NCBI GenBank assembly: GCA_003427395.1
Contig: BFEA01000359.1
Span: forward strand, 1,156,853 to 1,183,753
Direction of reading: 5' to 3'
DNA: 26,901 bases
Source: Chara braunii
Lineage: Eukaryota; Streptophyta; Charophyceae; Charales; Characeae
Shown: positions 9,748 through 19,935 of the stretch, piece after piece
How the letters are laid out: every line of letters begins with the position of its first letter
Numbering within the stretch: the stretch's first letter is position 1
The notes under the pieces: model-generated
Database searches by the model: none
Seen by the model: the letters and a program-made list of their open reading frames with translations, nothing else
What the model was told of the DNA's origin: nothing
Made by a program: the position numbers and the translations under genes

Positions 9748-9905
9748 TGTGCCTCGCGTAGGCCCTATCCTGTCGTAGGGGCTTGCGAGAGGTATGGCTG
9801 GCGCACTCGGCCGGAGCGGCCTAAGGAAGCTCCATTTGTGTGTTCGCGATGAAGTTGGTCCAACTCCTGCGTGACGCGGCCGAGAGGGTCCCGCGCTGCC
9901 ATGTG

Positions 9906-10188
9906 AGGCGCCGAACCGAAGCGCCTGACAGGTGGCGCCATTGTAGGGGATAACGGAAGCCTACCGTTGTCCCTGGTGGAACGACATCCGGGTAATATGA
10001 GAATGAGAGAGAACTAGGCGCGTGAGTAAATAGGAGAAGAACTATGAGATGGGTCGTATAGTAGTCTATATGGTTGTGTGGGTATGAATGTTGATTTGAT
10101 TGATGGTTTGGTTGATGGCATGAACGAGGCGAGTATGTGAGTGAATTCTGTGATGAGAGTTGGTCTTCCTTAGGTGAACCTAAGGGAG
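9906..10188 (+). other. structured leader hairpins just before gag
   Basis: AGGCGC/GCGCCT (9906-9911 with 9921-9926). GGGATAACGG/CCGTTGTCCC (9947-9956 with 9964-9973; ten pairs, one a G.T, 7-nt loop). CTTCCTTAGG/CCTAAGGGAG (10165-10174 with 10179-10188; ten pairs, one a G.T, TGAA tetraloop). They lie between the candidate donor and gag, so only unspliced RNA would carry them. That is the position of retroviral packaging signals; the role is inference. Confidence 0.5.
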
Positions 10189-10289
10189 GTAGGAAGTAGA
10201 GAGAGAAATGTCTGTTAGGTCCGGAGCGTCGGGTGCTTAGGTGGTCGGTTCGGTAGGATCATGAAGGAATGGACTGCTGAGTAGAACCT

Positions 10290-10315
10290 TTCGTCCTATC
10301 GCTTCTTATAACAGG
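10290..10315 (+). promoter_or_regulatory. candidate splice acceptor before gag
   Basis: A pyrimidine-rich stretch (TTTCGTCCTATCGCTTCTT) leads to ATAACAG|GGG with the AG at 10313-10314. The gag ATG follows 31 nt after the AG. Confidence 0.4.
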
Positions 10316-10344
10316 GGGATTGAAGCTGAAGGCGGTTAATCAAA

Positions 10345-12251
10345 ATGCCTGAGGAGATGGCAGATGGAGGGAGGAAGCTTGTAAAGCTCGACGACCTCAT
10401 CGATGCCCTGGATAAGTGCGAGAAGGCGTCGAGCAATGTCCCGAAGGTTGATACTTTCCACTTCAAGGGAGAACGAGTGTCCGACTGGCTGGACCTGACG
10501 GAGCAAGCACTGGTGGGCCTGTCGGACGAGGTCAAACTCCAGCGAGTCCTAAGATATGTCCTTCATGGCCACCATCAGGAAGTGGGCAAGGTCGTGGATG
10601 CCGCTAATGGTAGTTGGGCGAGGTTCAGGGACATGATGCAGAGAAAGTACAGGTTGGGGGATGGGTTGCTGACCATGGCGGATTTGGAAGCCATGAGCAA
10701 GGATGACTTTTCCACGATTGGGGCGTTTGTGCACGAGTTTAAAAGGAAGGCGCGGAAGGTGCACGGGATCTCCGAAGAAACCCAGTGTGCTATATTTTTG
10801 GGTCTGCTTACTGGCTCGGAGGCTTCGGAGCTGACGGGTCACGGAGGGGGAAATGAAAAACTCACCAGGGCCATTATCGATAAAGGGGTGGAAGAGGGGA
10901 GCCTGGACCAGGTGGAACAACACCAGGTGCGGCTGCAAAGGCGCAAGAGAAAGGAAAGGGACGCCACCGCGTCCGGGACCCCAGGGGTGAAGAGGATCGT
11001 CACGGACGTATTGGCAGCGTTGGGGTATGATAATGAGGCGGAAGTGCAAAAGAGGGGAGTGACCGTGGCCCAAGGCCGGCCGTCGGGGGCAGTGGAAGAG
11101 GAGGCTAGGCGGGAGGACTATGGCGGAGAAGAGACGAGATCCGAGATCCTAACCAAGGCCCAGAGGAAGCAGCGAAATTTACAGGTGGGGGTCAAGGATC
11201 CGGAAAAGGGCAGGTCCCGCAAGCAATTGCTGCACCGCCACCTGCTGCCATGACAACATCAGCGACGGTCGGGCCATCATGTATGGGGCCGCCGCCGGCT
11301 TGTGGGCATTGGGTGCCGCATTGTCAGCCTACATCCTGGCCCAGTTGTAATCATTGGGCCTCGTGCGGGGGTAGTCAAACTCAGCCCGGGCAAATGGTCC
11401 CTTATGCGGGCCCAGCGGCAAGTATGGGGCCCCCGAGTTACCCTGCGGCTCAGGGTCAGTTTGTGGCCCAACCACCTCCCTCCCAACAGGCCTCGCAGGT
11501 CAGCGTGGCCGTGGGAGGAAACCAAGGACAAGGCGGACAAGGCAATTGAAGGCGAGGTCAAGGGGGTCGAGGAGGTGGCGGCCGAGGCCGAGGAGGAAAT
11601 GATGGGGGTCGCGGGGGTGGTTGGAATGGTCAGGGGGGTCAGAACCAAGGTGGCCGAGGTGGCCAAGAAGGGGGCCAAGGGTATGGGAGGCCCCACTTTG
11701 ATTGGCGAAACACCACCTGCTGGCATTGTAGCGAGGTGGGCCACATTATACGGTTCTGCCAACGGCGGCGAGATGATGAGTTGGCCGGTCTAATTTCCTC
11801 TTGTATGGACGGGGATATATACGATAAGTGGGGAGAGCCTATCGACCCTAGGACCCCGGGAGGAATCAGGCAAGAAGCTCTTAGGCGAGCGGCGGCAGGG
11901 CCATCGGCAACCCCGGCCATGTTCAGGATGTGGCAGGAGAAAGGAGAGTTGGCCATAAAAGTTGAGGAGATTGTGGGAGATAGCGAGGAGGTCACTCAAC
12001 GACTGAAGGCGGGGACTATAAGAGAGGAGCCAATAGTCGTCGAATCGGATGATGAGGGGCAGGAAGGCGAAGGAGAGTCGGCCACACTCCTCCTGGGAAG
12101 AATGAAAGATCTGCTGGAAAAGGTGGGGAGATACCAGCGGAAGCTGCAAGCCCTGTGTGAGGAAGCCCGAGAGTGGGAGGCCAACCTGCCTGAGGTCTTT
12201 CTTTATGACTCCAAGAGTGGCGACTGTAGGGACGCCCTAGGTCAGGTATGA
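10345..12251 (+). pseudogene. gag: Gag polyprotein (capsid plus CCHC nucleocapsid), broken
   Basis: Structural protein of the element's virus-like particle. The ATG at 10345 is chosen because it precedes the capsid-like region and follows a splice-acceptor-like site. Residues about 39-165 (FKGERVSDWLDLTEQAL to the LLTGSEASEL segment) look like a retrotransposon Gag capsid domain. After a Lys/Arg-rich and Pro/Gln-rich linker comes an RGG-rich stretch (about 11550-11680), then a perfect CX2CX4HX4C zinc knuckle (Cys 11718, Cys 11727, His 11742, Cys 11757). An acidic tail of about 165 residues follows, ending GDCRDALGQV. Breaks: a frame change at a G-run near 11183-11189, which otherwise ends the first frame at 11253, and an in-frame TGA at 11547-11549 in the RGG region, possibly CGA to TGA. 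The stop codon overlaps the pol ATG (ATGA at 12248). Confidence 0.85.
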
Positions 12252-13601
12252 CCTATAGACCCCCCACGTCGCATGGGAGGGTGCCGCAGGCGGCTAGGAC
12301 CAGGAGCCAAAATAAGGCTGGGCCTAGTCAAGAGCCCAGTCAGGCGCTCAGTCAGGCACCCCCTCGAAAGGAACCGGAGCCTGGACGTAGGAAGGAGGTG
12401 GTGGAGGTTCCGGAGGAAGAGGAAGAGGATGACGAGGAAGAGGATGAGAAGCTCCGACAAGAGGAGGATCAGCGGGCGGAGATGAGGACCAAAAAGAGGG
12501 GGGCCCAGGAGGAGGCCGAACCAAGCCTGCCCGACAGCGTGCCTAAGAGGAAGAAGTACGAGGTCCGGATGGAGGAAGGCTTTGATGTGGAGCGGATGGT
12601 GGACAAACTCCTGGAAGGCCATAATGACTTGATGAACCTAAAAGACATCCTGGCGTCGGCGCCAAGGCTCCGTGGTGAGTTGAAGGGACGACTGTCGCGA
12701 AGGCTGGTGCCAAATGTCCATCTGAGTACGGTCCTGCCTAGAGAGGTGGAGTGGACTGAGGCAGGGACAAGGATGGATTGGAAATGTGTGGCGTGCGGGC
12801 AGGTGGATTTGGTGATAAGGAACCAGAACTGTACTGGGATGGTGGACACAGGTGCAGAGATGAACATCATCAGGGAGAAGGAGGCGGTGAAGATAGGCAT
12901 GGAGATCGACCGCTCGGACCATGGCATGCTGCATGGTGCTAACTGCAAGGCCGCCTTTTGCGGCACATCGTCAAATATGATTATAGAGATTGGGAAGGTG
13001 CCAGGACTTGCTTTTTCGTTATGCCCCATGTCGATCACCCCATCCTTCTGGGGCGGTCGTTTCTGTGCAGGACGGAAATGTTGATCTTCAATAAGCACGA
13101 CGGAACAATGATCCTGCTCTTGTGCGAGCCGGCGTGTGGGAATTATGAAGTTATCACCTGCCGGAACACAGGGCCGGGGAGCGGGAGGAATAGGCCCAAT
13201 CTAGGCTCGTTCACCTTTGAGGAATCAGAGAACGAGCGGAGACGGCTTTGGGAAGTGCTCGAGGAAGAAGATAGGGCTGAGGTGCTGACATTGAGCCTCA
13301 TGGATGTGAATAAGGCCATGGAGGTGGTATCGGCTCACGACATGGCGGATCCGGAGGCCATTAAGGCATTGAGGGAACAGGTTTTGGAGAACCCTCAGGT
13401 GTGGGAGGTGGAGTTGGTGTATCGGCTTCCGGGAGGGAGGGGAGGCCCTGCGATGGCCCAGGCCCGAGCGACAAGACGACCTTTTTTAGGGGAGGGCTTA
13501 AGCAGGGTTCCCAAAGGCGGTACAAGACCATAGATAAGAAGTGTCGCCCAGTTCCCGTGCTCGTCACAGAGGATGAGGAAGCCTATTACGAGCGGGAGTG
13601 A
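12248..13601 (+). pseudogene. pol: Pol N-terminal region and aspartic protease, broken
   Basis: The frame opens at an ATG that overlaps the gag stop (ATGA). About 180 residues of Pro/Gln-rich, then very acidic, then basic sequence precede the protease. Retropepsin motif DTGAEMNII lies at 12845-12871, with the catalytic Asp codon at 12845-12847. The second conserved protease motif ILLGRSFL is at about 13040-13063, in another frame. Breaks: frame change near 13000 between the motifs, another in a G-rich run near 13428-13444, and TGA at 13599-13601. The downstream stretch with RYKTIDKKCRPVPV is a linker leading to RT. The protease would have cut Gag and Gag-Pol into mature parts. A CX2C pair (KCVACG) about 20 residues before the catalytic Asp is unusual for this family. 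Confidence 0.82.
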
Positions 13602-15160
13602 GGATTGATACGGCGTATGCGGGAGCATGCGTTGGCCGGGCCGTGCCGTATCAACGACGAGAATAAGGGAAAGCTGATAATCGGGGAACCCGACTTCCTG
13701 TCGCCCCAGGAAAGAGCGTTGATGGTGGGGCTGATGAAGAAAAGGCACCGCGCGTATGCATTCGATGACGATGAGCGTGGAAGGCTGGATGTGGACAAGA
13801 TTCCGATGATACGAATCGACACCGTTCCGCACGAGCCATGGAATTTAAGGGGTGTGCGATACCCAAATCCGTATGAGGAGAAGAAGGTGTTGGACTACCT
13901 GGACAACAAGATGCGGACGCACGTGGCCGACTATTCCGGTGGACCATATGCGTCACCTTGGTTTTGTTTTATCAAACCAAATGGGACGCTAAGGTGGGTG
14001 CAGGACTTGCAGCGGTTAAACGTCGTGACGGTGCGGGATGCGGGGGGGTTACCAAACGCGGACGCGCTGTCAGAGTCGTGCGCAGGGAGGCCTATAATCT
14101 TGCTCATAGACCTCTACTCTGGGTACGACAGATTCCCTGTATACCCTCCAGACAGGCCTGTAACGGCAATGCTTCCAGAGGGCTGATTCATATGAACATG
14201 GCGCCTCAAGGGTGGACGAATGCAGTGGCGATGGTGCAAAGGCATATGATCAGAGCCATGCAGACGGTCAGTCCACATATCACTCAGCCCTATATTGATG
14301 ACCTGGCGGTCAAAGGTCCGAAGGAGAAGGAGGAAGACGAACTGATGCCCGGTGTGCGACGCTTTGTCTGGAAGCATGTCCAAGACATCGATCAGGTTCT
14401 GGGGTTATTGGAGGAACATAACCTGACGGCGAGCGGCCCCGAGTCGAAACATTGTATGAGGGAGGCCCTGATTCAAGGGTTCGTCTGCAATGAGAGTGGG
14501 CGGAGGCCTGACGTACAGAAGACAGATAAGATTCTTGAGTGGCCAGTGCCCTTCCGCTCGATAACGGATGTGAGGAGCTTCCTTGGGACATGCGGATTTT
14601 GGAGGAGCTTCGTGAAGGACTTTGCCACGAAGACGGAACATCTAAGGAAGTTGGTGCGCCAGGATCAAGAATGGGTCTGGGGTGAAGACAAGGAAAAGGT
14701 GGTCGGTAGGATGAAGGGAGAGTTTAAGGAAGGGGGCTTGGTATTGGGAGCGCCAAATTATGAGGCCACGGAGGAAAGACCATTCGTCATTGAGACGGAC
14801 GCTGGGCCAACTGCCTTGGGAGGAGTCCTGATTCAGGCAGATACTGAGGAGAAGGAGAGGCCGCTAAGATTTGAAAGTCGTACCCTCAATACAACTGAGA
14901 GGAACTACTCTCAATTCAAGAAGGAGACGCTGGCGGTACTTTATTGCCTAAGGACCTTCCAGAATTATGTTTTTGGCAGGAGGCTCATCTTGAGGGTAGA
15001 CCCGACTGCACTGGCATGTTCCCTGAAGAATTATACTCCATCTGACCCAACCGTCGCAAGATGGTTGACCTACATTTGGATGTTTAATTTCGAGTTGGAA
15101 AGGATCCCAGGGAACAAAAACAGGGCAGATGGGTTAAGCCGCATCAACTGGGACGGATCA
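13602..15160 (+). pseudogene. pol: Pol reverse transcriptase and RNase H, broken
   Basis: RT fingers and palm start in frame with the preceding stop. WNLRGVRYPNPYEEKKV and SPWFCFIKPNGTLRWVQDL are typical Ty3/gypsy RT blocks. The first catalytic Asp is in LLIDLYSGYD (codon 14109-14111), and the active-site box is YIDD (14291-14302) rather than the commoner YVDD or FIDD. A frame change near 14172-14178 separates them, leaving a stop at 14184-14186 in the first frame. The connection is followed by RNase H with its D-E-D-D set: Asp 14798 (ETDAGP), Glu 14924 (KKETLAVL), Asp 14999 (LRVDPTAL) and Asp 15128 (NRADGLSR). The DAGP motif replaces the usual DASP. The RNase H half is uninterrupted. The enzyme copies genomic RNA into DNA. 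Confidence 0.9.
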
Positions 15161-16870
15161 AACGAGGAATCGATAGAAGACACGCCGCCAGTTGATGGGT
15201 TTTTGGATCAAGAGGAGGACGTCCGCCTGCACATAAACAAGTGGTCCTTGCGAGTGCCCAATTGCGTCAGTGACCCCATATGGCTGGCGCCGAAGGGGTA
15301 CGAGCAGAAGGAAGAGTTAGTCCTCAAGCCCTTTCAGGAGGAGGATCTGTGGGGGAGTAAGGATGTTGGTTGGATGATGAAGTTGGCATTGGCAGGTACG
15401 CAAAGTCTGGTGGAGGAAGTGAGGACAATAGAGGAAGGCCCCACTAAGGTAGAGGAGCATGAGCAGCCAATGGGAGGGATGTACCTTCTCACCAATACGC
15501 TCCTGCAGGGAGACTTCGACCGGAAGGGCTCGTTCAGTCACGAGGAGAATGAGATTCTGCTTCTTGAAAGCCGAGACGACGAATTCGAGGAAGGAGAAAT
15601 CAAGGAGGAGTTTCAGGCGGAGGAGTACGATGGGATCTACCGGGAATTGGGGTTGCTCCTATCATGTGAGATGAGGGATAAAGATGCAAGTGCCAAGGCA
15701 CAGAAGATGAGGCACCTCTATGTGGTAAGAAACGGCCACTTGTTTATAAAGCGGCAGGTCGGGAACCCCAAGAGGATCGTATGTGGGAGAAACCGGCAAA
15801 TTGATATCACAGCGGCCCTACACGATGGTATAGCAGGGGGGCACAGAGGAGTAGGTGCCACATGTGCGAAGATAAGCGAGCTCTACCATTGGGACGGATG
15901 CTGACAATGGTTATCGAATACTGCCGGTCCTGTATACCTTGCCAAGAAAGATCAGCGCAAAGGCCTGGAGAGCCTCTACACCCAAGGTTAGAAAGGGAAG
16001 TGGGTGCGGTCGTACACCTGGACCTGTTATTCATGCCAGCAGGGGAGAATGGGTGTAATTACATCTTTGATGCACGGGATAACCTTACTGGGTTTGTGGA
16101 CGGACGAGCTATCCGGACGAAGACTCGCCCGGTTTTGGCGAACCGCATCGAGGAGTATTACCTACAATACCCTTTTGTCAGGAAGTTTGTGATGGATCGA
16201 GGATCAGAGTTTACCTGCAATGAGGTGAGGACGTTGCTTGCAGGGTATGGCGTAGTGGCCAACTATACTACGACCGCACACCCTCAAGCGAACGCTCCTG
16301 TGGAGAGGGGGCACAATACCATCACAAATCTCCTGGCTAAGTGGACAGAGGGCAAACCTGATCAGTGGTCGAAGTTCCTACGGGCATCTTTCTTCGTGGA
16401 GAATGTTACTGTGAAGAGGACTACCAAATACGCGTCGGCCACACTATGGTACGGGAGGCATGCCACCTTTCCCATAGAAAGTTTTATGAAGACGTGGAGG
16501 CGCCAGGACTTGGAGGTAGACCTGTCTTTCGAAGAACTGCTCGATATTCGGGCGCGGCAAGTGGGGGCGGCCGAAGAAAGATTGCGAGAGGCCGCTGGTC
16601 AGGTGGAAAGGACGCATGGAAGATAAAATGAGGTGGGACCAGATGGCACGAGTAAGAAAGGAGCCATTGGCAGTAGGGGATGTCGTATTATTATACGACT
16701 CCTCTCTGGAAAAGCAATGGTCGAGGAAGCTTGACAAGAGATGGTTGGGCCCCTATAGAATATTGCGATGCGGCGAATTTGGGGCCTATCAGATCGAGGA
16801 GCTGGACGGGACAGGCTGGCAGGATTGGGTATCAGGAACCAGGATGAAGAAGTTCGTGGCCAGGGAATAG
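15161..16870 (+). pseudogene. pol: Pol linker and integrase (HHCC, DDE core, GPY C-terminus), broken
   Basis: After RNase H comes an acidic linker of roughly 190 residues, then the integrase zinc domain: His 15821, His 15842, Cys 15931, Cys 15940 (HX6H spacing, CX2C). The catalytic core carries Asp 16021 (VHLDLLF), Asp 16195 (MDRGSEF) and Glu 16303 (PVERGHNTI), a DX57DX35E spacing that is canonical. The C-terminal module has GPY at 16748-16756 (KRWLGPYRI), ending at TAG 16868-16870. No chromodomain follows. Breaks: frame change near 15895-15900, where the first frame stops at 15902-15904, and another near 16610-16622. Integrase would join element cDNA to host chromosomes. The linker shows none of the motifs expected of a second RNase H. 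Confidence 0.88.
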
Positions 16871-17059
16871 GTAAAGAATTCTACCTTTCTCAGAGTAGGC
16901 TGGTCCTTAAGGTATCGCATGTTATGGTCAGGACAGGTGAGGAAGTAGGAAAAGGCATGTGTGTTGTCATAAAAACTTGATGAACCGAGGGCTAACCTTG
17001 TTTTGTGCCTGCTTGCTTTCTCTCGCCTGTTGTGCAGGTCTGAATTTTCGAAGACAGCA
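16871..17059 (+). promoter_or_regulatory. pol to 3' gene linker with strong splice acceptor
   Basis: Branch-point consensus CTAAC (16992-16996) is followed by a long T/C-rich tract and TTGTGCAG|GT with the AG at 17036-17037, about 40 nt downstream. The first ATG after it (17060) opens the 3' gag-like frame. Short-range donor-like sites also exist (CAG|GTGAGG near 16936; a TAG stop followed by GTAAAG at 16871), so a small local intron is an alternative to long-range splicing from 9741. Confidence 0.5.
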
Positions 17060-19935
17060 ATGCAGACGGGCGGGAGGGGCGCGCGGCCACGACAGAGGCC
17101 TCAGGGATCATCAGGAGGGGATGACTCGCGCAGACCGGTTGGGAGGGAGTCTACGCCTATTTTCGACGACGGTAACATAGAGCTTTTTCTGGATTCCTAC
17201 CAGGCACATGCGACACGGGAGGGCTGGTCTACCTTGGAGAGGATACGACACCTGAGAGGAGTTGGGCGCTTCGAGGAGCCTATTGCGCACATTCGAGAGG
17301 AGGCGTTGACATGGCAAGATGTGGAGGCGAGGATGCAGATGCTGAGGGTTTCGTCGATGGGACCGGATGGATTGCCTATCCGATTGGAGGAAGGCAATGC
17401 GGAGGAGTTCATCCCGGCCTATGAGCAGTATATGCGTGACCCGGGGACTGGGCAGGAGGAGTGGATGCAGATTCTGCCCCTCTGGACACGGAGGGCGGAG
17501 AGGTCATTGGCAAGGCAGATTCGGGATAGGGCACACGACTAGGAGGACTGCCAGGCCCAGTTGAGACAGGCATTTCGACGACCGGAGCCCGAGAGACCAA
17601 AGCCCAGGGTGGAGAGACGACAAAGGAGTAAGAGGCCACGGGGCCCAGAGGCGAGAGGGACCACTACGACTAGAGGGGGTCGAAAAACCTTGGCACAGCG
17701 AGAGGGGTCAGCGGAGGGCGCCCAGGCGGTGGAATCAGTTCAGGCCGCGGGGACAGCTCAGGCGGCGGAGCTACCCCCTACCTATGGACTCGAGCAGGTG
17801 GAGTTTCGCCGAATCACGGGCAGTGATCTACGGGGCCCTTCGCCGACGTTACCAGAGGGGGGAGAGGCGGTGCCGTTGAGGACGCTGCTCGACAGATTGG
17901 AGGCTCATCTCGATGCGTCCCTGTGGGGGGCGTCACAGCTGGGAGCGGACCAGAGCGGACCGGCACGGTATGAGCCAGTAGAGGATAAGCCAGAGGAGGA
18001 GCCACCTGAGCCGAGGCCTGAGGCGGGGTCTCGCGAACCCAAGGAGCCGCAGACTGAGGGGGTTATCACTGTTGGGGATGATACCCCTCCTCCTACCCCG
18101 ATTCCTAAACAGGCGCGGCAGTATTGGCCTGAAGGAATTCCTGAGCCGGACAACGAGGAGATGTTTGGGCCCCCACCGGAAGCTACTACGCCACCCCCGC
18201 CGTAGGCGGAGCCAGAGGGGGGCGACAGGGCGAGGACACCTACTACTGTGGCGCCGCAACTAATTGAGTCTACAGGTGCACGCATGGATGTGGAGGTGTC
18301 GGCATCCGGGGAGCCTCCGCCAGGTCCGCCACCCACAGAGGAGGGGACAAGCGAGAGAGATCCACTGCGAGAGGGTCACGAGGCGAGGACAGGGAAGCCA
18401 CCGGGGGAGACGAGAGAAGAGAAGTGCGCGAGGGTGCAGGTACGCCTCGAAGAGCTATACCAGAAAAAGCTTAGGATGGAGGCCGCAGGAGAAGCGCCAA
18501 AGCCGCCAATTGACCCTCCGACGAGCGAGCAGAGGATTAGCGAGGCTTGGGCCAGCTATGAGAGCGAGAGGGATGCGGCTCGCCTGAGGTCGCGAGAGGT
18601 AGGACAGGGGAGTGCAAGATTGGANGAGGCACGAGAGNCAGAGGACTTGGGATTTTCAGCNGCCANGATGGAGATTGAGCGTGCAGATAGGAGGATAGGT
18701 GAGGTGGCGGTCTCGTCCTTCCAACGGTACTCCATGCTCAGCGATGAGTTGGCGGCCTCGAGGTTAGAGGTGGGACAGTTGTCCAAGAGAGGGCAGAGAA
18801 TCAAGCATGGAGGTCCTGTATGGAAGTTAAGGAAGCGGAATGGGAGAAGAGGCTCCAGGACATGGCGGCGATGGTGGAGAGGCTCTCAGCCACTAAGGTG
18901 GTCGACTGGACGGAGCAAAGCCGGTATGGTATCCAGGGGGAGGAGGTACAGGGGCTCTTTGCCCAGGAAGGAACGACAGAGACGCCACAGCAAGAGGGAA
19001 TGGGGAAGGTGTTCCTGGACCCGACAGAGGCGGCAGCAAAGCGGGAGGCCGAGGAGAGGAGGTTCAGCTTCAGGACTCCCACGGAGTTGGCCTCGCGACG
19101 GGCCACCCCTATGACGATTGAGGGTCTTGAGGACGAGCCGGCGCAGAGAACCCAACCTCCAGTGGCGGAGGGGGGCCCCACAGAGGAGTCCCCTACGATC
19201 CTTTTGGAGGTGCAGGAGGGTGCCCTTACGGGAGCAGCAACATCCACTGAGCCAAAGGCAATGGAGGGAGAGGCGCCTCGACTGGATGAGTTAGTGGCAA
19301 CCATGGAGTTGGACATCCCGTCAGGAGAGCCTCAGAGACAGAATACCCCAGAGCGTGTGCCAGAGATAGGGGAGCTGAGGACGCATTTAGGCTCTTGGGC
19401 TACTGGAGCTGACTCTGGAGAGCACATCTAAGAGCAGCAACAGGAAGTTATGAGCGAGCCAGCGACTACCGTGATTCCCCAACCTTCTGACCTGCATAGG
19501 GACGAGGAGGCGACTGCGATGGGAGGAGTCCGCGAGGGTAGGCCACTGAGATTGGACACTCCAGCGTACCGACCCGAGGGAGGTGAGACGCTAGCAGGGC
19601 CGAGTACCCAGATGATGGAGGCGAGGCCGGCAGAGTCATGGAGTATGCCCCAAAGCCACGAGATGAGCAGGGAAACCAGCGAGACGCCGCCGTTGCCTGG
19701 GTCCCAGAAGAAGAAGAGGAGGTGTCGGGAGAGATCAGACGATCAGTGCTTCTTCTGCAAGGACGGCATACATAGAGCTCTTGAATGCCCGAAGTTCCTT
19801 AAGGACAAGGCGGCTGAGAGAGTAACAGAGAGTGGTGGGAGAATGTACGACAAGCAGGGGCGAGTGGTAGAGCGGGCTCCAGATGGGGGTAGGGCACAGT
19901 TATATAGACAGAACCAGGAGGCTATGAGTGAGTAG
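17060..19935 (+). pseudogene. second gag-like gene with CCHC zinc knuckle, 3' of pol, broken
   Basis: About 960 codons in two frames. The ATG at 17060 is the first after the splice-acceptor-like site. Order: short basic head (TGGRGARPRQRPQ); a globular, capsid-like segment (IELFLDSYQAHATREGWS through FIPAYEQYM to LARQIRDRA, about 17165-17540); a long Pro/Glu-rich disordered region; a charged, probably coiled-coil segment (about 18420-18900); another disordered region; a basic patch (KKKRR) and CX2CX4HX4C knuckle CFFCKDGIHRALEC (19747-19788); a short tail ending NQEAMSE at TAG. The Gly before the knuckle His is replaced by Ile. Breaks: TAG 17540-17542, TAG 18203-18205, frame change near 18780, TAA 19429-19431; four N bases at 18625-18666. 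It has no membrane segment or signal peptide, so it is not an envelope protein. Likely an RNA-binding structural or accessory protein; the exact role is unknown. Confidence 0.75.

Larger units (their letters stand above)
7009..10344 (+). other. long untranslated leader between 5' LTR and gag
   Basis: 3.3 kb without a convincing gene. In order it holds an AT-rich tandem triplication (about 7117-7445), three TA microsatellites (8038-8239), a GC-rich segment with a diverged duplication (about 8505-8815 and 9139-9420), a splice donor consensus (9741/9742), strong hairpins (9906-10188) and a splice acceptor consensus (10314/10315). Many short AUG-started frames precede gag in the unspliced RNA, which favours splicing or internal initiation for gag translation (inference). 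Confidence 0.7.

Noticed and set aside
9427-9852. 141-codon frame in the leader
   Set aside because: It starts in a GT-rich simple stretch and overlaps the splice-donor consensus. No recognisable motif, and it lies inside a structured GC-rich leader.
8430-9990. GC-rich leader stretch considered as rRNA or spacer
   Set aside because: No conserved rRNA core sequence could be recognised on either strand.
11302-11793. 163-codon frame overlapping gag
   Set aside because: The correct frame is fixed by the RGG repeats and zinc knuckle in another frame; this one is a shadow of the repeat-rich coding DNA.
12469-13098. 209-codon antisense frame opposite the protease
   Set aside because: It is a shadow of the protease coding strand, with no independent motif.
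13729-13745. CTGATGA followed by GAAA, a hammerhead-like core
   Set aside because: It lies inside RT coding sequence, and flanking bases do not form the three required helices.
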